7,400 nucleotides of DNA from CAUYUA01 sp963575675 (GCA_963575675.1 CAUYUA010000026.1:1-7400), one strand, 5' to 3'. Positions 1-7,314 are shown, counted from the stretch's first letter. Notes: generated by a model not told the origin, from the letters alone. Program-made: numbers and translations.

Positions 1-344
1 TCGTGATCGCCGCCAGCGCCAATTTCCCCATTTTGGTGATGTCGATGTTCTGGGGCAAGATGACCACGCGAGGCGCTTTGTTGGGCGGTTGGCTTGGCTT
101 GATCAGTTCTGTGGTTATGTTGGTTCTGGGACCGACCGTGTGGAAAGACGTTATGGGCAACCCCGCCCCGATCTTTCCTTACGCCAATCCCGGATTGTTC
201 TCGATCTCCTTGTCCTTCTTAGGAATTTGGTTCTTCTCGATCACCGACAACAGCGAAGCTGCTAAAAAGGTGAGAGAGTCCTATCTTGCGCAGTACGTCC
301 GTTCTCAGACCGGATTGGGCGCTGAAGGAGCAAGCAAGCACTAA
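1..344 (+). CDS. actP: Cation/acetate symporter ActP, C-terminal part (5' end outside the window)
   Basis: This is the last 114 or so residues of a sodium:solute symporter that imports acetate and other short monocarboxylates across the inner membrane. The frame is open from the window edge to a TAA at 342-344. The peptide AASANFPILVMSMFWGKMTT, then TTRGALLGGWLGLISSVV, VLGPTVWKDV, IFPYANPGLFSIS and FLGIWFFSITDNS follow the recalled E. coli ActP C-terminus almost position by position, including the tail motif RSQTGLG. Two hydrophobic segments (about residues 27-45 and 64-80) fit the final transmembrane helices. There is no frameshift or stop, unlike every other + strand gene here, so it looks functional. 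The true start and any yjcH partner lie upstream. The next gene encodes a cNMP/CBS/DUF294 protein, a neighbour I associate with acetate-uptake loci. Confidence 0.95.
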   Translation, partial: VIAASANFPILVMSMFWGKMTTRGALLGGWLGLISSVVMLVLGPTVWKDVMGNPAPIFPYANPGLFSISLSFLGIWFFSITDNSEAAKKVRESYLAQYVRSQTGLGAEGASKH

Positions 345-427
345 TTCGGTATAAAAGGATTGAGCCTCGGGATAGATATTGTCTCGGCGTTTCACTCCTC
401 TCTGTGAATAAAGGTCGTACAAAGATT

Positions 428-467
428 TAAGGCGCTTTCCAATGCAGATTGATTGGGAAGCGCCTTA
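428..467. repeat. Long inverted repeat / hairpin downstream of actP
   Basis: The arm TAAGGCGCTT (428-437) is perfectly complementary to AAGCGCCTTA (458-467). Three more pairs, including one G-U, extend the stem to 13 and leave a 14-base loop. The arm is followed by a C-rich stretch on the + strand, not a T-tract, so it is not a classical + strand terminator. It may protect the actP mRNA 3' end or act together with the terminator at 575-607. Confidence 0.6.
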
Positions 468-574
468 CCCCCTCCGCAACTATCCCACGGCGCCGACTCC
501 AATCGCCTTTAGGGCTTCTGAGAAGGGAAATCAAAAATCCCTTTTCGGTTGGGGGAAGCTAAAGTATCCTCAGG

Positions 575-607
575 CCTCGGCATGGAAAATACATGCCGAG
601 GTTTTTT
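575..607 (+). terminator. Rho-independent terminator
   Basis: The arms CCTCGGCATG (575-584) and CATGCCGAGG (592-601) are perfect 10-bp complements around a 7-base loop, followed directly by six T residues (602-607). This is a textbook intrinsic terminator on the + strand. It lies about 230 bases after the actP stop and 60 bases before the DUF294 start, so it should separate the two transcription units. It shows no erosion although the gene after it is broken. Confidence 0.88.
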
Positions 608-654
608 GTATCGCTTTTTCTCTTAGAGCAGAACGCGATCGAAGGCGTGGGGCC

Positions 655-662
655 AAGGGAGA
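655..662 (+). promoter_or_regulatory. Ribosome-binding site of the DUF294 pseudogene
   Basis: AAGGGAGA lies six bases before the GTG at 669. It supports that GTG as the start, since no better-placed ATG exists and the downstream frame begins a typical cNMP-domain lead-in. Confidence 0.65.
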
Positions 663-668
663 CAGACC

Positions 669-2465
669 GTGTCGGATGCTTTCAGTTTCGCCGTTCCGCC
701 TTTTGATCGGCTGACTTCCCGACAAAGAGAGCGTTTTTCTGCATCGCTCGATATCGGGTTTTATCCCAAAGGCAGCACCATTATAAACGGTTCCGCCGCC
801 GCTGAAACGCTCTATGTTATTCTGAAGGGAACCGTGGAGGAGCTGCGTGATGGCGAGATTGTCGCCATATATGGTCCTCGCGATAGTTTCGACACAAAGG
901 CGTTGTTTGGGACAGTGGAAGGAAAGACTTTCACCGCAGCCGAGGATGTAATTTGTCATTTGGCGTCACGTCAGATTTTGATTGATTTAGCTCAAGAAAA
1001 TCAGCCTTTCGGCGATTATTATTCTCAAGATATTGCCGAAAAATTACGTTTGTTGTCCAGAGATCACGCCAACCGCGAAATGGCCGCTCTGACCATGACG
1101 CCGGTGGGGCGCACTATGATTCGAACGCCTCTGTTCGTTGAAGCCTCGATCTCTGTGCGGTACGCGGCTGTTTTGATGAAAACGCATCGTGTCACCTCGT
1201 TGTTGGTGCGCGACGGTGATCGAGTCGGCATTCTTACCGGTACGGATATGCGGGAGGCGGTGATTCTCGCGGATTGCCGATGACGTCTCGGTGGGGGCCA
1301 TTGCCACTATGATCTGATCTCGCTCGATCAGAACGATCTTTGTTCGATGCTTTGGTTTTAATGACCAAGCATACGATTCGACGTGTGGTGGTTCGTGATG
1401 GAGATCATATTACCGGTATTTTGGAACAAGGGATTTGTTGGGGTTTTTGTCAAATCACTCGCAAGTGATTGTTATGCGCAAGGCGAGAGCCTCCGCGACC
1501 GGAAGAAGCGGCCAAAAATTTGGCGGCGACATGCTTGATTTAATTCGTTCTCTTCATGACACAGGGATTCGTGTCGGTATATTGCCGAGTTGGTTACGGA
1601 GTTGAACAGAAAAATCTTCCGGCGCTTGTTTGAGTTGTTGGCGCCGTCAGGTGAAGTCGCCAATTCTTGCTTGATCGTGATGGGCAGCGAGGGTCGCGCT
1701 GAGCAGATTTGAACCGACCAGGATAATGCTTTGATTATTCGTGATGATTATGATCATCCGGATTTGCCGCGCATCGCTGAAGAGTTCAGTCGGTGGTTGT
1801 TGGAGTTTGGTTATCCGTCTTGTCCAGGTAATATTATGATTAATAACTCTGAATGGCGTCGGCCTTTGCGAGGATTTCGTGATATGATCTGGCGCTGGAT
1901 TCGCGGAACGGACGAGGCCGCCTATTTGAATTTGGCGATTTTCTATGACGCCGCTCCGGTGGCGGGGGATCACACTCTATTGGCGGACGCCAAACAGTAT
2001 TTACATGAGCGCATGGGAGATAACGGTTCTTTTTTTGCTTATTTTGCGCGTCCAACTTTAAATTTCGACACTCCAACTGGTTTGTTGTCGTCGTGGTTCG
2101 GCGAGCGTGGTGGACGTCATCAACTCGACGTTAAAAAAGCCGGGATTTTTCCGCTGGTCCATGGAGTGCGTAGTTTAGCGCTCGAAAATCGTATGATAAA
2201 AACCAATACTCTTGATCGTTTGTGGGGGCTTTGCGACGCCAAGGTTTTGGATCGCGATTTTACTACAGAATTGGCTGCGGCGTTCACGGCGATGCAATCA
2301 TTGCGGTTGAAAGCGTGGATCGATGGAAATGGAATTCAATCCGACAACGTGTTGCGTTTGGATGATTTCTCAAAGGCCGATCGTGATTTATTGCGTGAAT
2401 CGTTGTTGACAGTCAAGCAATTCAAAGAATTGATCACCTATCATTTTCGGTTAACCCTCTTTTGA
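669..2465 (+). pseudogene. cNMP-binding / CBS / DUF294 nucleotidyltransferase-like signalling protein, frameshifted
   Basis: The family is a putative signal-transduction protein of roughly 600-640 residues: cyclic-nucleotide-binding domain, two CBS domains, a DUF294 nucleotidyltransferase-like domain and a DUF294 C-terminal domain. The frame from GTG 669 gives a cNMP domain (about residues 12-125) and the first CBS domain (about 145-200, with HRVTSLLVRDGDRVGILTGT), then stops at 1283. The second CBS domain (VGAIATYDLISLDQ, TKHTIRRVVVRDGD) and linker run through several frames. From 1581 one frame holds the DUF294 domain, with MGSEGRAEQ and TDQDNALII, and the C-terminal domain ending naturally at 2463-2465. 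Shifts lie near 1280, 1308, 1340, 1431, 1499, 1531 and 1580, and an in-frame TGA at 1710 falls between GSEGRAEQ and TDQDNA. Most are repaired by restoring one base to a short run. Its biochemical role is unknown even in intact relatives. The 204-residue N-terminal product could still be made. Confidence 0.9.
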
Positions 2466-2490
2466 GCTGTCTGTCGGCCTTGTGTGCCGA

Positions 2491-2500
2491 GAGGGGAGAA
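2491..2500 (+). promoter_or_regulatory. Ribosome-binding site of the DnaQ-like pseudogene
   Basis: GAGGGGAGAA lies six bases before the ATG at 2507 and 25 bases after the DUF294 stop. It favours this ATG over earlier start-like codons in the same frame and suggests a shared transcript with the DUF294 gene. Confidence 0.6.
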
Positions 2501-2506
2501 ACGCAA

Positions 2507-3052
2507 ATGTTGTCTGATATTAGCAAGTCCATCAAACGCTATCGGTGGACAAATCCGGCGTTTGAGTTTCTCTTAGGAGAAGAAAATCTTGAAGAACAAG
2601 TCAGTCTGCATTGTAAGGCCAGTTCTTTCGACTCTGAAAAGGCTGATTTACGTTCTGCCGTAGCCATTCGCATTCGAGATCAACGGATATTGACCAGCAG
2701 CGCTTGTCTTTAAAGCTTTGCGCCGGGAGAGCCGGTTGAATCGGGGTTGGAAACATTATTGACTTTTATTGGTTCTAGGCCTTTGGTGGGGTATTATTTA
2801 GATTTCTCGGTATCGATGATTGATAAATATGTTTCAATATGTTGGGAATCTCTCTGCCAAATCGTAGAATCAAGTGTCGTTTACTATGATCAAAAATTGG
2901 CCATTTTTTCAAATAAAAATGTTGATCTTCGTTTGAACGCCATTGTCAAGACTTAGGATTGCCGGAACGCTCAACCTCCGACGCTTTATGGATTATTGGC
3001 TGTGACCGGCGCCATGATCTATTTGAAACTCCGGAAATATAGATCGTCATGA
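2507..3052 (+). pseudogene. DnaQ-like 3'-5' exonuclease (DNA polymerase III epsilon family), degraded
   Basis: The remains match the recalled DnaQ-like exonucleases that accompany DUF294 proteins: MLSDISKSIKRYRWTNPAFE at the start, ADLRSAVAIRIRDQRILTSS, then FIGSRPLVGYYLDFSVSM, YYDQKLAIF and NVDLRLNAIVKT, ending AMIYLKLRK. The frame from ATG 2507 hits TAA at 2711-2713, reopens in the same frame, and stops again at 2954. Restoring one T there gives LGLPERSTSDAL, and two further one-base restorations near 2988 and 2996 reach the terminal TGA at 3050-3052. About 20-25 residues seem missing around 2735-2747. All three catalytic motifs are damaged: the ExoI DxE is HCK (2609-2617), the ExoII Asp is Ser (2807-2809), and the ExoIII His is Ser, although its Asp survives in a shifted frame. 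It cannot encode an active nuclease. Its end overlaps the next start as ATGA. Confidence 0.82.
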
Positions 3053-4460
3053 CCTACGCCGACAGCGGCGACAAATCTGGCGGCGATGAGGCCGAGCGTC
3101 ATTGCGGATTGAGCGTTTTCAGCGAAATCGAGCGATTGGAAGCCTTTCGTCTGCTTATCGTTGAGAAAAAGCCGTTGTGGGCGGTGGCGTATTTGCCGGA
3201 TGCTTATGGCTTTCTCAGCGGCGAAGACCCGTTGCGTTTGTTGCAGCAAGTTCCCGATCTTTGCGCTTTAAAAATTGAGGGGCCGCTTTTTGTGTCGGAT
3301 GGAAAGACCGATGGTTGTGGCGAAAGAAGCATGTTGTGTTTTCGTTTGCTCACGACAGCGACGAGAAACGCTTGAGCGTGTTTTATCTCTGTCGCGTCGC
3401 GTGTGGCGTTGCTTCGGTTCGAGCGGAAGACTTGATTTGCTTGGGCCGGAACCGAACGTTTTGTTGACTGATCCGGCTGCTTTAGAGGCCGCTCGGCAGT
3501 GAGGAGATGACGCGAGAGTATGTCGCGATTGCTCGCGAGCGCTGGAGAAGTTGTGATCGCGAGATGTTGCGGCAAATGACACGTACTTTTTTGGTTGCGT
3601 TGGAGCCTAATCAATGGGCCGCCGGAGTTGTGCGTTGGTTGGCTGCAACATTGGAGTCTGCTGATCCCGCTGAATATTTGGTGCAGGAGTTGTTGGATGG
3701 GTTGGCGAGTGGGCGGGCGCCGTTTGGACAAAAAACGGCGCCCTTGTCTTTGCCGCCGACGTTGGATTCACGAAGCGGTCAACCTGACCAGCCTGATGAA
3801 GAAGAGTTTGTTGACGTTAGGGTGCTTCCATGTTTTGCCGAGAGCGAATCTCCGCCGAAGAACCAGATTCGTGATCTTGTGTCGGTTTCTCAGGTTTTTC
3901 AGCGTTTTCCAAGACTGGTGCGGGATTGGTCGCAATCGCTCGGAAAGTCGGTTGAGCTGATTGTCGAAGGGACAGAGACGCAGGTCAAAATTCACGAGAT
4001 CGAGGCGTTGTCTGTTGCTTTGCTGCACATTGTGCGAAACAGCCTCGAACACGGTGTTGAGCGGTTGGAATCGCGTAAAGTGGCGAACAAACCGGACGTC
4101 GGGCGTCTATGGTTGCGGGCGTTTCGAGATGGTGAGGGAATCACGGTTGAGGTGGTTGATGCTGGGCAAGGGGTGGACGTCGATCTGATCAAGCAGAGGG
4201 CGCTGGACAAAGGCTTGATCGATGTCGTGACGGCCGATGCGCTCAGTGATTCGGAAGCCGCGTCTTTGGTGTTTTTGCCGGGTTTTGCGTGGGAGAGGCG
4301 GCAGAGTGATTTATTGTGGCGTGGCGGGGGGTTGGGGATTGCGCGCGCCGCAGTGGAGAAAGAGGGTGGACGTCTTTCTTTGGTCTCGCGTCGGGGAGAG
4401 GGGACAATTCTGCGTGTATTTTTTCCGTGCGCTCTATGGACAAACATTGTTTGCTCTTGA
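3049..4460 (+). pseudogene. cheA: CheA-like chemotaxis histidine kinase remnant: P2-like, part of P3, and ATPase; no Hpt or CheW domain
   Basis: CheA autophosphorylates a histidine in its P1 (Hpt) domain and phosphorylates CheY and CheB. The frame from ATG 3049 carries a regulatory region with LWAVAYLPDAYGF and GEDPLRLLQQV, which resembles the segment after Hpt in many CheA proteins, and stops at 3375. The reading moves to another frame near 3365 (RETLERVLSLS to AALEAARQ, stop 3502). It then moves to a long open frame (3507-4460) with the end of P3 (VSVSQVFQRFPRLVRD) and the P4 ATPase. In that 317-residue frame the N-box is HIVRNSLEHGVE (174-185), G1 is DAGQG (218-222), an F-box-like LVFLPGF spans 254-260, G2 is GGGLG (273-277), and GEGT (297-300) follows. 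The ATP pocket therefore looks intact. No Hpt domain precedes it, the P3 dimerisation helices appear deleted, and it ends where the CheW-like P5 domain should begin. Confidence 0.85.
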
Positions 4461-4495
4461 CTTTGATAAACTCTTGCTAAGAGCTCTCTGAGCTG

Positions 4496-4540
4496 AAATT
4501 AAAAGGATCAAAGAATATAATCTCTGGACCCTTTTAATTT
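4496..4540. terminator. Probable bidirectional terminator between convergent genes
   Basis: An imperfect stem of about 14 pairs joins AAATTAAAAGGATC (4496-4509) to GACCCTTTTAATTT (4527-4540), with one mismatch and a 17-base loop. It sits in the AT-rich 108-base gap between the CheA-like stop (4460) and the radical SAM stop (4569), where the two transcription units converge. A- and T-rich arms on both sides would give U-rich ends in either direction. The stem has only a few G-C pairs, so efficiency is uncertain. Confidence 0.6.
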
Positions 4541-4568
4541 ATAATTCTCTTATTTAAAGGCATGTCAA

Positions 4569-5430
4569 TTAAAGACCGCGCAACAGTTCGGGGCGTAAGG
4601 CTCGGTAACCGGACAAAGCTTGGTCGATTTGAGTCAACAATTTATTGCGATCCTTCGGTAGAGTTCCCGCCAAAGGCAGAGCGTTGCTGGCGTGATTGGA
4701 ACGAAAAATTACCGGAGAGGGTGGTGCAAGATTTTCAATCATAACCCGCAATTCTTCCAAAACCGCCCTATCGTTTTGCGGGTGAAATGGTTCTCCATAG
4801 CGTTCCAAAAATCGATCGATTAAAGCAGGGTCTAAAACCAGTTGCAGCGTCGAAAGATAGGTTGGAGGTTGACGATTAACCAAAGAGGCCGTTTCTTCGG
4901 CGTGAGCGCGCCAATGCATTGTTCCGCCAAGGCCGAGTATCACTGTTGCAGAGACTTTTAAAGCGGTCTCTCTGGCGTGTCTGAGCGCCGCTTCCATTTG
5001 CTTGGACGAACCTTTAACGATTTTCTTCAGTATCACATCAGAGCCGCTTTCCAACCCCAGATAAACCAATGTCAATCGGGCATTTTTTAATGCGGTGATT
5101 TCATCGGCGCTTTTGTGCAGAATATTGAATGGCGTGGCGTAGGCGGAAACTCGTTGCAGCGGGAAAACGGGCGCGTAGCCTCTCGCAAATAGCGAGCAAT
5201 GTTTCGTAGGCAAACCATAGGCGTCTCCATCCGCCAAAACGCGATGAGCTTCCGGCCACGCGCGTGCAGCGATATCTATGTCGGCAAGCACGAGTCCAGA
5301 GATCTGGCCTGATAATTTTTCTCTTTATACATCAGCAAAAAGAACACTGGTTGTATCGGCAACCCAGCGTCGCTGATGATGAGATTATCGCCCTCGGAGG
5401 GGACGCCAGAGCGAAGTCATAGTATGTCAT
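4569..5430 (-). pseudogene. Radical SAM protein (COG1032-like, CX4CX2C type), frameshifted
   Basis: Radical SAM enzymes cleave S-adenosylmethionine with a [4Fe-4S] cluster. The substrate of this subgroup is unknown to me. Reading leftward from ATG 5430, MTYYDFALASPP leads to TLGCRYNQCSFC, whose cysteines (codons starting at 5361, 5346 and 5337) form the cluster motif. A TGA at 5334-5332 follows at once, and restoring one C gives a continuation LMYKEKNYQARSLD. A lost G near 5291 then leads into a 240-residue open frame: ADIDIAARAWPEA, LADGDAYGLPT, LQRVSAYATPFN, LVYLGLESGSD, SATVILGLGG, FRSNHASNALPL, ending LRPELLRGL. Inside that frame, 5160-5205 is misread between two compensating shifts; the other frame gives TLLAICERLRARFP, the expected helix. 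Repaired length is about 290 residues, normal for the family. It lies 34 bases after sbcD, probably in the same operon. Confidence 0.88.
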
Positions 5431-5464
5431 GGGGCTGACGCTTTGATCAAAAGAGGGAAGAACA

Positions 5465-6758
5465 TCATGGCGCGTCGTTGTTTTCGACTTCTGGACAACA
5501 GCTCGTGAAACGCCTCAGACAGAGATTCATCCGGTCTCCATCGTGACTTCGGCGGTAGCATTGGCGAAGACTTGCTCTGTTGAACGAATCCAGACCAGCT
5601 GACGGCGGTGTCGGCCAAAGTGCGCCATCTCCCGTTTCGGCAATAGTCACTGCCAAGCGCACGCTTTATCTTGTAGATCGTCGTCAATTTGCGCGCGCAG
5701 TCCGGGCGTAGGTTTGTCTAAGCGCACCGAATATCGAGAAATGGCCACAACGTCGGGGATGATTTCGTTTCGGCGTTTGGCAACCTCGAAGCGCCTCTCT
5801 GGCCGCTCTGGATTCAAACCACTCGGTTGCAGAGGGTAACCGTAGAATATCGGTTGCGCGGGGAATTAAAAGCGCCTCGCTGTGCGCCAAACGACCCTCG
5901 GCGAATTCAATCAACACGATTTGATGGGGATAATCGCTTTCATCAAGCGATAATGGAATTGGCGAACCGCTATAGCGCAAAGGCGGCGCAACTCCGATGG
6001 TTTGTGGTCGGTGCAAATGTCCTAGAGCGACGTAAGAGGCTTCGGTGGGAAAAATATCTGATGGCAGCGCATGAAGCGATCCGCCGAGGATGCGACGTTC
6101 GCTGAGGTCGGAGATGCAGCCGCCTTGAATATAGCAGTGTCCCGTAAATACTATTGCTTGTCCGGGGGTTCGACGATGAACGGCTTCGGTCGCAATGGCG
6201 GCGTAGAGATGACGCAGGGTTTCGGCCTGAGAATCTGTTTCATGGCGCGACACATCTTCCGAAGACTCGCCAAAGGAAGATTCTGGAAGAACTTTTGGGG
6301 ATTTTGAGAAATCACCAAGAGCGGATGGGCGTAGAAAGGGAGTGGCGACGCAGAGCGCGCCGGGCTGCGAGTTTTGACCGGGAAGAGAAATCAGTAATTT
6401 ATCATAATCGAGTTCGCCTGTTTGGTTCTGCGGCAATACTCCGCGCGCTTCAACTCTAATTCCCTTAGCAACGGCGCTAAGGCCTCTAGCCGTCCTGCGC
6501 TATCGTGATTTCCTGCAAGAATGACGATTCTGCAACGGGGACAACGACGGCATGCCGCGAGAAAGTCGAATAGAGATTTTTGTGCGGCAATCGGTGGTTC
6601 TGTCCGTCGAAAACGTCTCCGGCAATGATGAGTGCGTCTACCTCATAAGAAACAATCTGTTCCAGAAGCCAACGGAAAAAAGAAAGATGCTCGGCTTCGC
6701 GACTCTGCTGATGAAGAGTCTGCCCAAGATGCCAATCTGCGGTATGAAAAAGGCGCAC
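5465..6758 (-). pseudogene. sbcD: Nuclease SbcCD subunit D (SbcD), multiply frameshifted
   Basis: SbcD is the Mre11-type metallophosphoesterase that, with the ATPase SbcC, cuts DNA hairpins and processes double-strand ends. From GTG 6758 the first frame gives RLFHTADWHLGQTLHQQSRE (DxH metal motif) and ALIIAGDVFDGQN. A lost C near 6597 moves the reading to PPIAAQKSLFDFLAAC and VILAGNHDSAGRLEAL, with the GNHD motif at 6513-6502. A lost G at 6439 moves it to a 250-residue stretch with VFTGHCYIQGG, YVALGHLHRPQ and LRYSGSPIPLSL. Further shifts near 5790, 5662 and 5625 and in the last 120 bases connect RLDKPTPGLRAQIDDDLQDK and DESLSEAFHELL to a natural end VENNDAP with TGA at 5467-5465. All metal-binding motifs survive but lie in different frames. 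Repaired length is about 430 residues, near normal. No sbcC follows: the next gene is the radical SAM pseudogene. Confidence 0.93.
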
Positions 6759-6888
6759 GGCTTTTGGTTCGCCCTGGTTTGTGTCAAAGTGCGAAGCGGG
6801 CAGACGGCAACGGACAAAAAACCCCTTTTGAGGGAGGAGCTTCTCTTCCGCAGGAGTAAAAATCTATGCGTTCTATATTCATAAAACC
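6759..6888 (-). other. Spacer between DUF1178 and sbcD
   Basis: The 130-base gap contains a weak terminator (6816-6836) and no recognisable gene. The sbcD frame stays open upstream of GTG 6758, with no stop until about 6868, but I see no ATG, GTG or TTG start in that stretch and no family similarity, so the extension is not counted as coding. The GTG is chosen because the conserved SbcD sequence begins there. No strong ribosome-binding site precedes it. Confidence 0.5.
6816..6836 (-). terminator. Possible weak rho-independent terminator after DUF1178
   Basis: On the - strand, TCCCT (6835-6831) pairs with AGGGG (6826-6822) around a four-base loop CAAA, including one G-U pair, and six T residues follow (6821-6816). 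The stem is short, but the T-tract is clear and it is placed about 53 bases after the DUF1178 stop. Confidence 0.45.
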
Positions 6889-7314
6889 TTAGGAGTTCGT
6901 GCGGGACAGCCAAGGCAGACGATGAAAAGTGACGCCTTCTTCTTGTAGAGCTTCGGTCTCTGTGGGGGTGGCTTCGCCGTAGATGTCGCGAGGATCGGAT
7001 TCCCCGTAATGAATTTTTCTCGCTTCTTCTGCGAATCGATCGCCCACATAATCGCAGTTTTGCTCGATCTTGTCCCTTAGCTCACCGAGTCGTTGAATGA
7101 TGTCGGCCTGAAGCTTTTGTTGTTTTTTATGCCGATCATCTTCGTTATGTTTTCGATTGATGCGGGGCGCCATTGGGGCTTTTTCGATGTTGTTGTCTCC
7201 GCACATCGGACACTGAATGGTTCCCGCAGCTTTTTGGTTTCCAAAGGACGTTCCATCACGGAACCACGCCTCAAAGCGGTGATCTGCCGTGCATTTCAAC
7301 TCGAACAGAATCAT
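6889..7314 (-). CDS. DUF1178 family protein (zinc-ribbon-like), intact
   Basis: This is a complete 141-residue soluble protein of the DUF1178 family, whose function is not known to me. The start MILFELKCTADHRFEAWFRD is the family's usual N-terminus. Cys8 and the pair Cys35 and Cys38 in QCPMCGD suggest a small zinc-binding site. KAPMAPRI follows at about 45-52, then a charged, Lys/Gln-rich segment likely to be helical (about 55-85), then the family signature NCDYVGDRFAEEARKIHYGE (86-105) and IYGEATPTE. The length is ordinary, and no frameshift or stop occurs, in contrast with sbcD and the radical SAM gene downstream on the same strand. ATG 7314 is supported by the conserved N-terminus; the G-rich stretch upstream is only a modest ribosome-binding site. 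In alphaproteobacteria this gene often follows glutaredoxin and carbon-nitrogen hydrolase genes, which would lie beyond the right edge. Confidence 0.93.
   Translation of the reverse strand: MILFELKCTADHRFEAWFRDGTSFGNQKAAGTIQCPMCGDNNIEKAPMAPRINRKHNEDDRHKKQQKLQADIIQRLGELRDKIEQNCDYVGDRFAEEARKIHYGESDPRDIYGEATPTETEALQEEGVTFHRLPWLSRTNS

Larger units (their letters stand above)
345..668. other. Gene-free spacer between actP and the DUF294 pseudogene
   Basis: These 324 bases hold no convincing gene. They contain a perfect 10-bp inverted repeat (428-467), a weaker hairpin (521-545) and a strong intrinsic terminator (575-607), followed by the ribosome-binding site of the next gene at 655-662. The short open frames crossing it have no family-like sequence. 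No promoter with convincing -35 and -10 boxes was found, although one is expected between 608 and 654 if the DUF294 gene was ever transcribed independently of actP. Confidence 0.7.

Noticed and set aside
521..545. Small hairpin (AAGGGA/TCCCTT) as a second terminator
   Set aside because: The stem is short and A/T-rich, and no T-tract follows, so it is mentioned only as part of the spacer.
570..959. 129-codon - strand frame over the start of the DUF294 gene
   Set aside because: It is antisense to the cNMP domain and would read through the intrinsic terminator region. Its peptide resembles no family I know.
1280..1600. Programmed ribosomal frameshifting in the DUF294 gene
   Set aside because: About seven shifts in 300 bases, in both directions and without a repeated slippery heptamer, cannot be programmed.
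1710..1712. In-frame TGA in the DUF294 domain as a recoded codon (selenocysteine or Trp)
   Set aside because: The site lies between GSEGRAEQ and TDQDNA, where relatives have two extra ordinary residues, so a small indel explains it. TGA also serves as the natural stop at 2465, 3052 and 4460, and TGG is used normally for Trp.
3204..3731. Open frames on the - strand under the CheA-like gene (also 3768-4052 and 3992-4447)
   Set aside because: They are antisense shadows with Arg/Ser/Pro-rich, family-less sequence. The + strand carries the clear kinase motifs.
5332..5334. TGA right after CSFC in the radical SAM gene as selenocysteine
   Set aside because: Restoring one C to the preceding run gives LMYKEKNYQARSLD, the expected continuation, and the frame after the TGA without that repair makes no sense.
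5827..6884. Several + strand open frames of 75-110 codons opposite sbcD
   Set aside because: They are antisense to conserved SbcD sequence and have no recognisable domains or good ribosome-binding sites.
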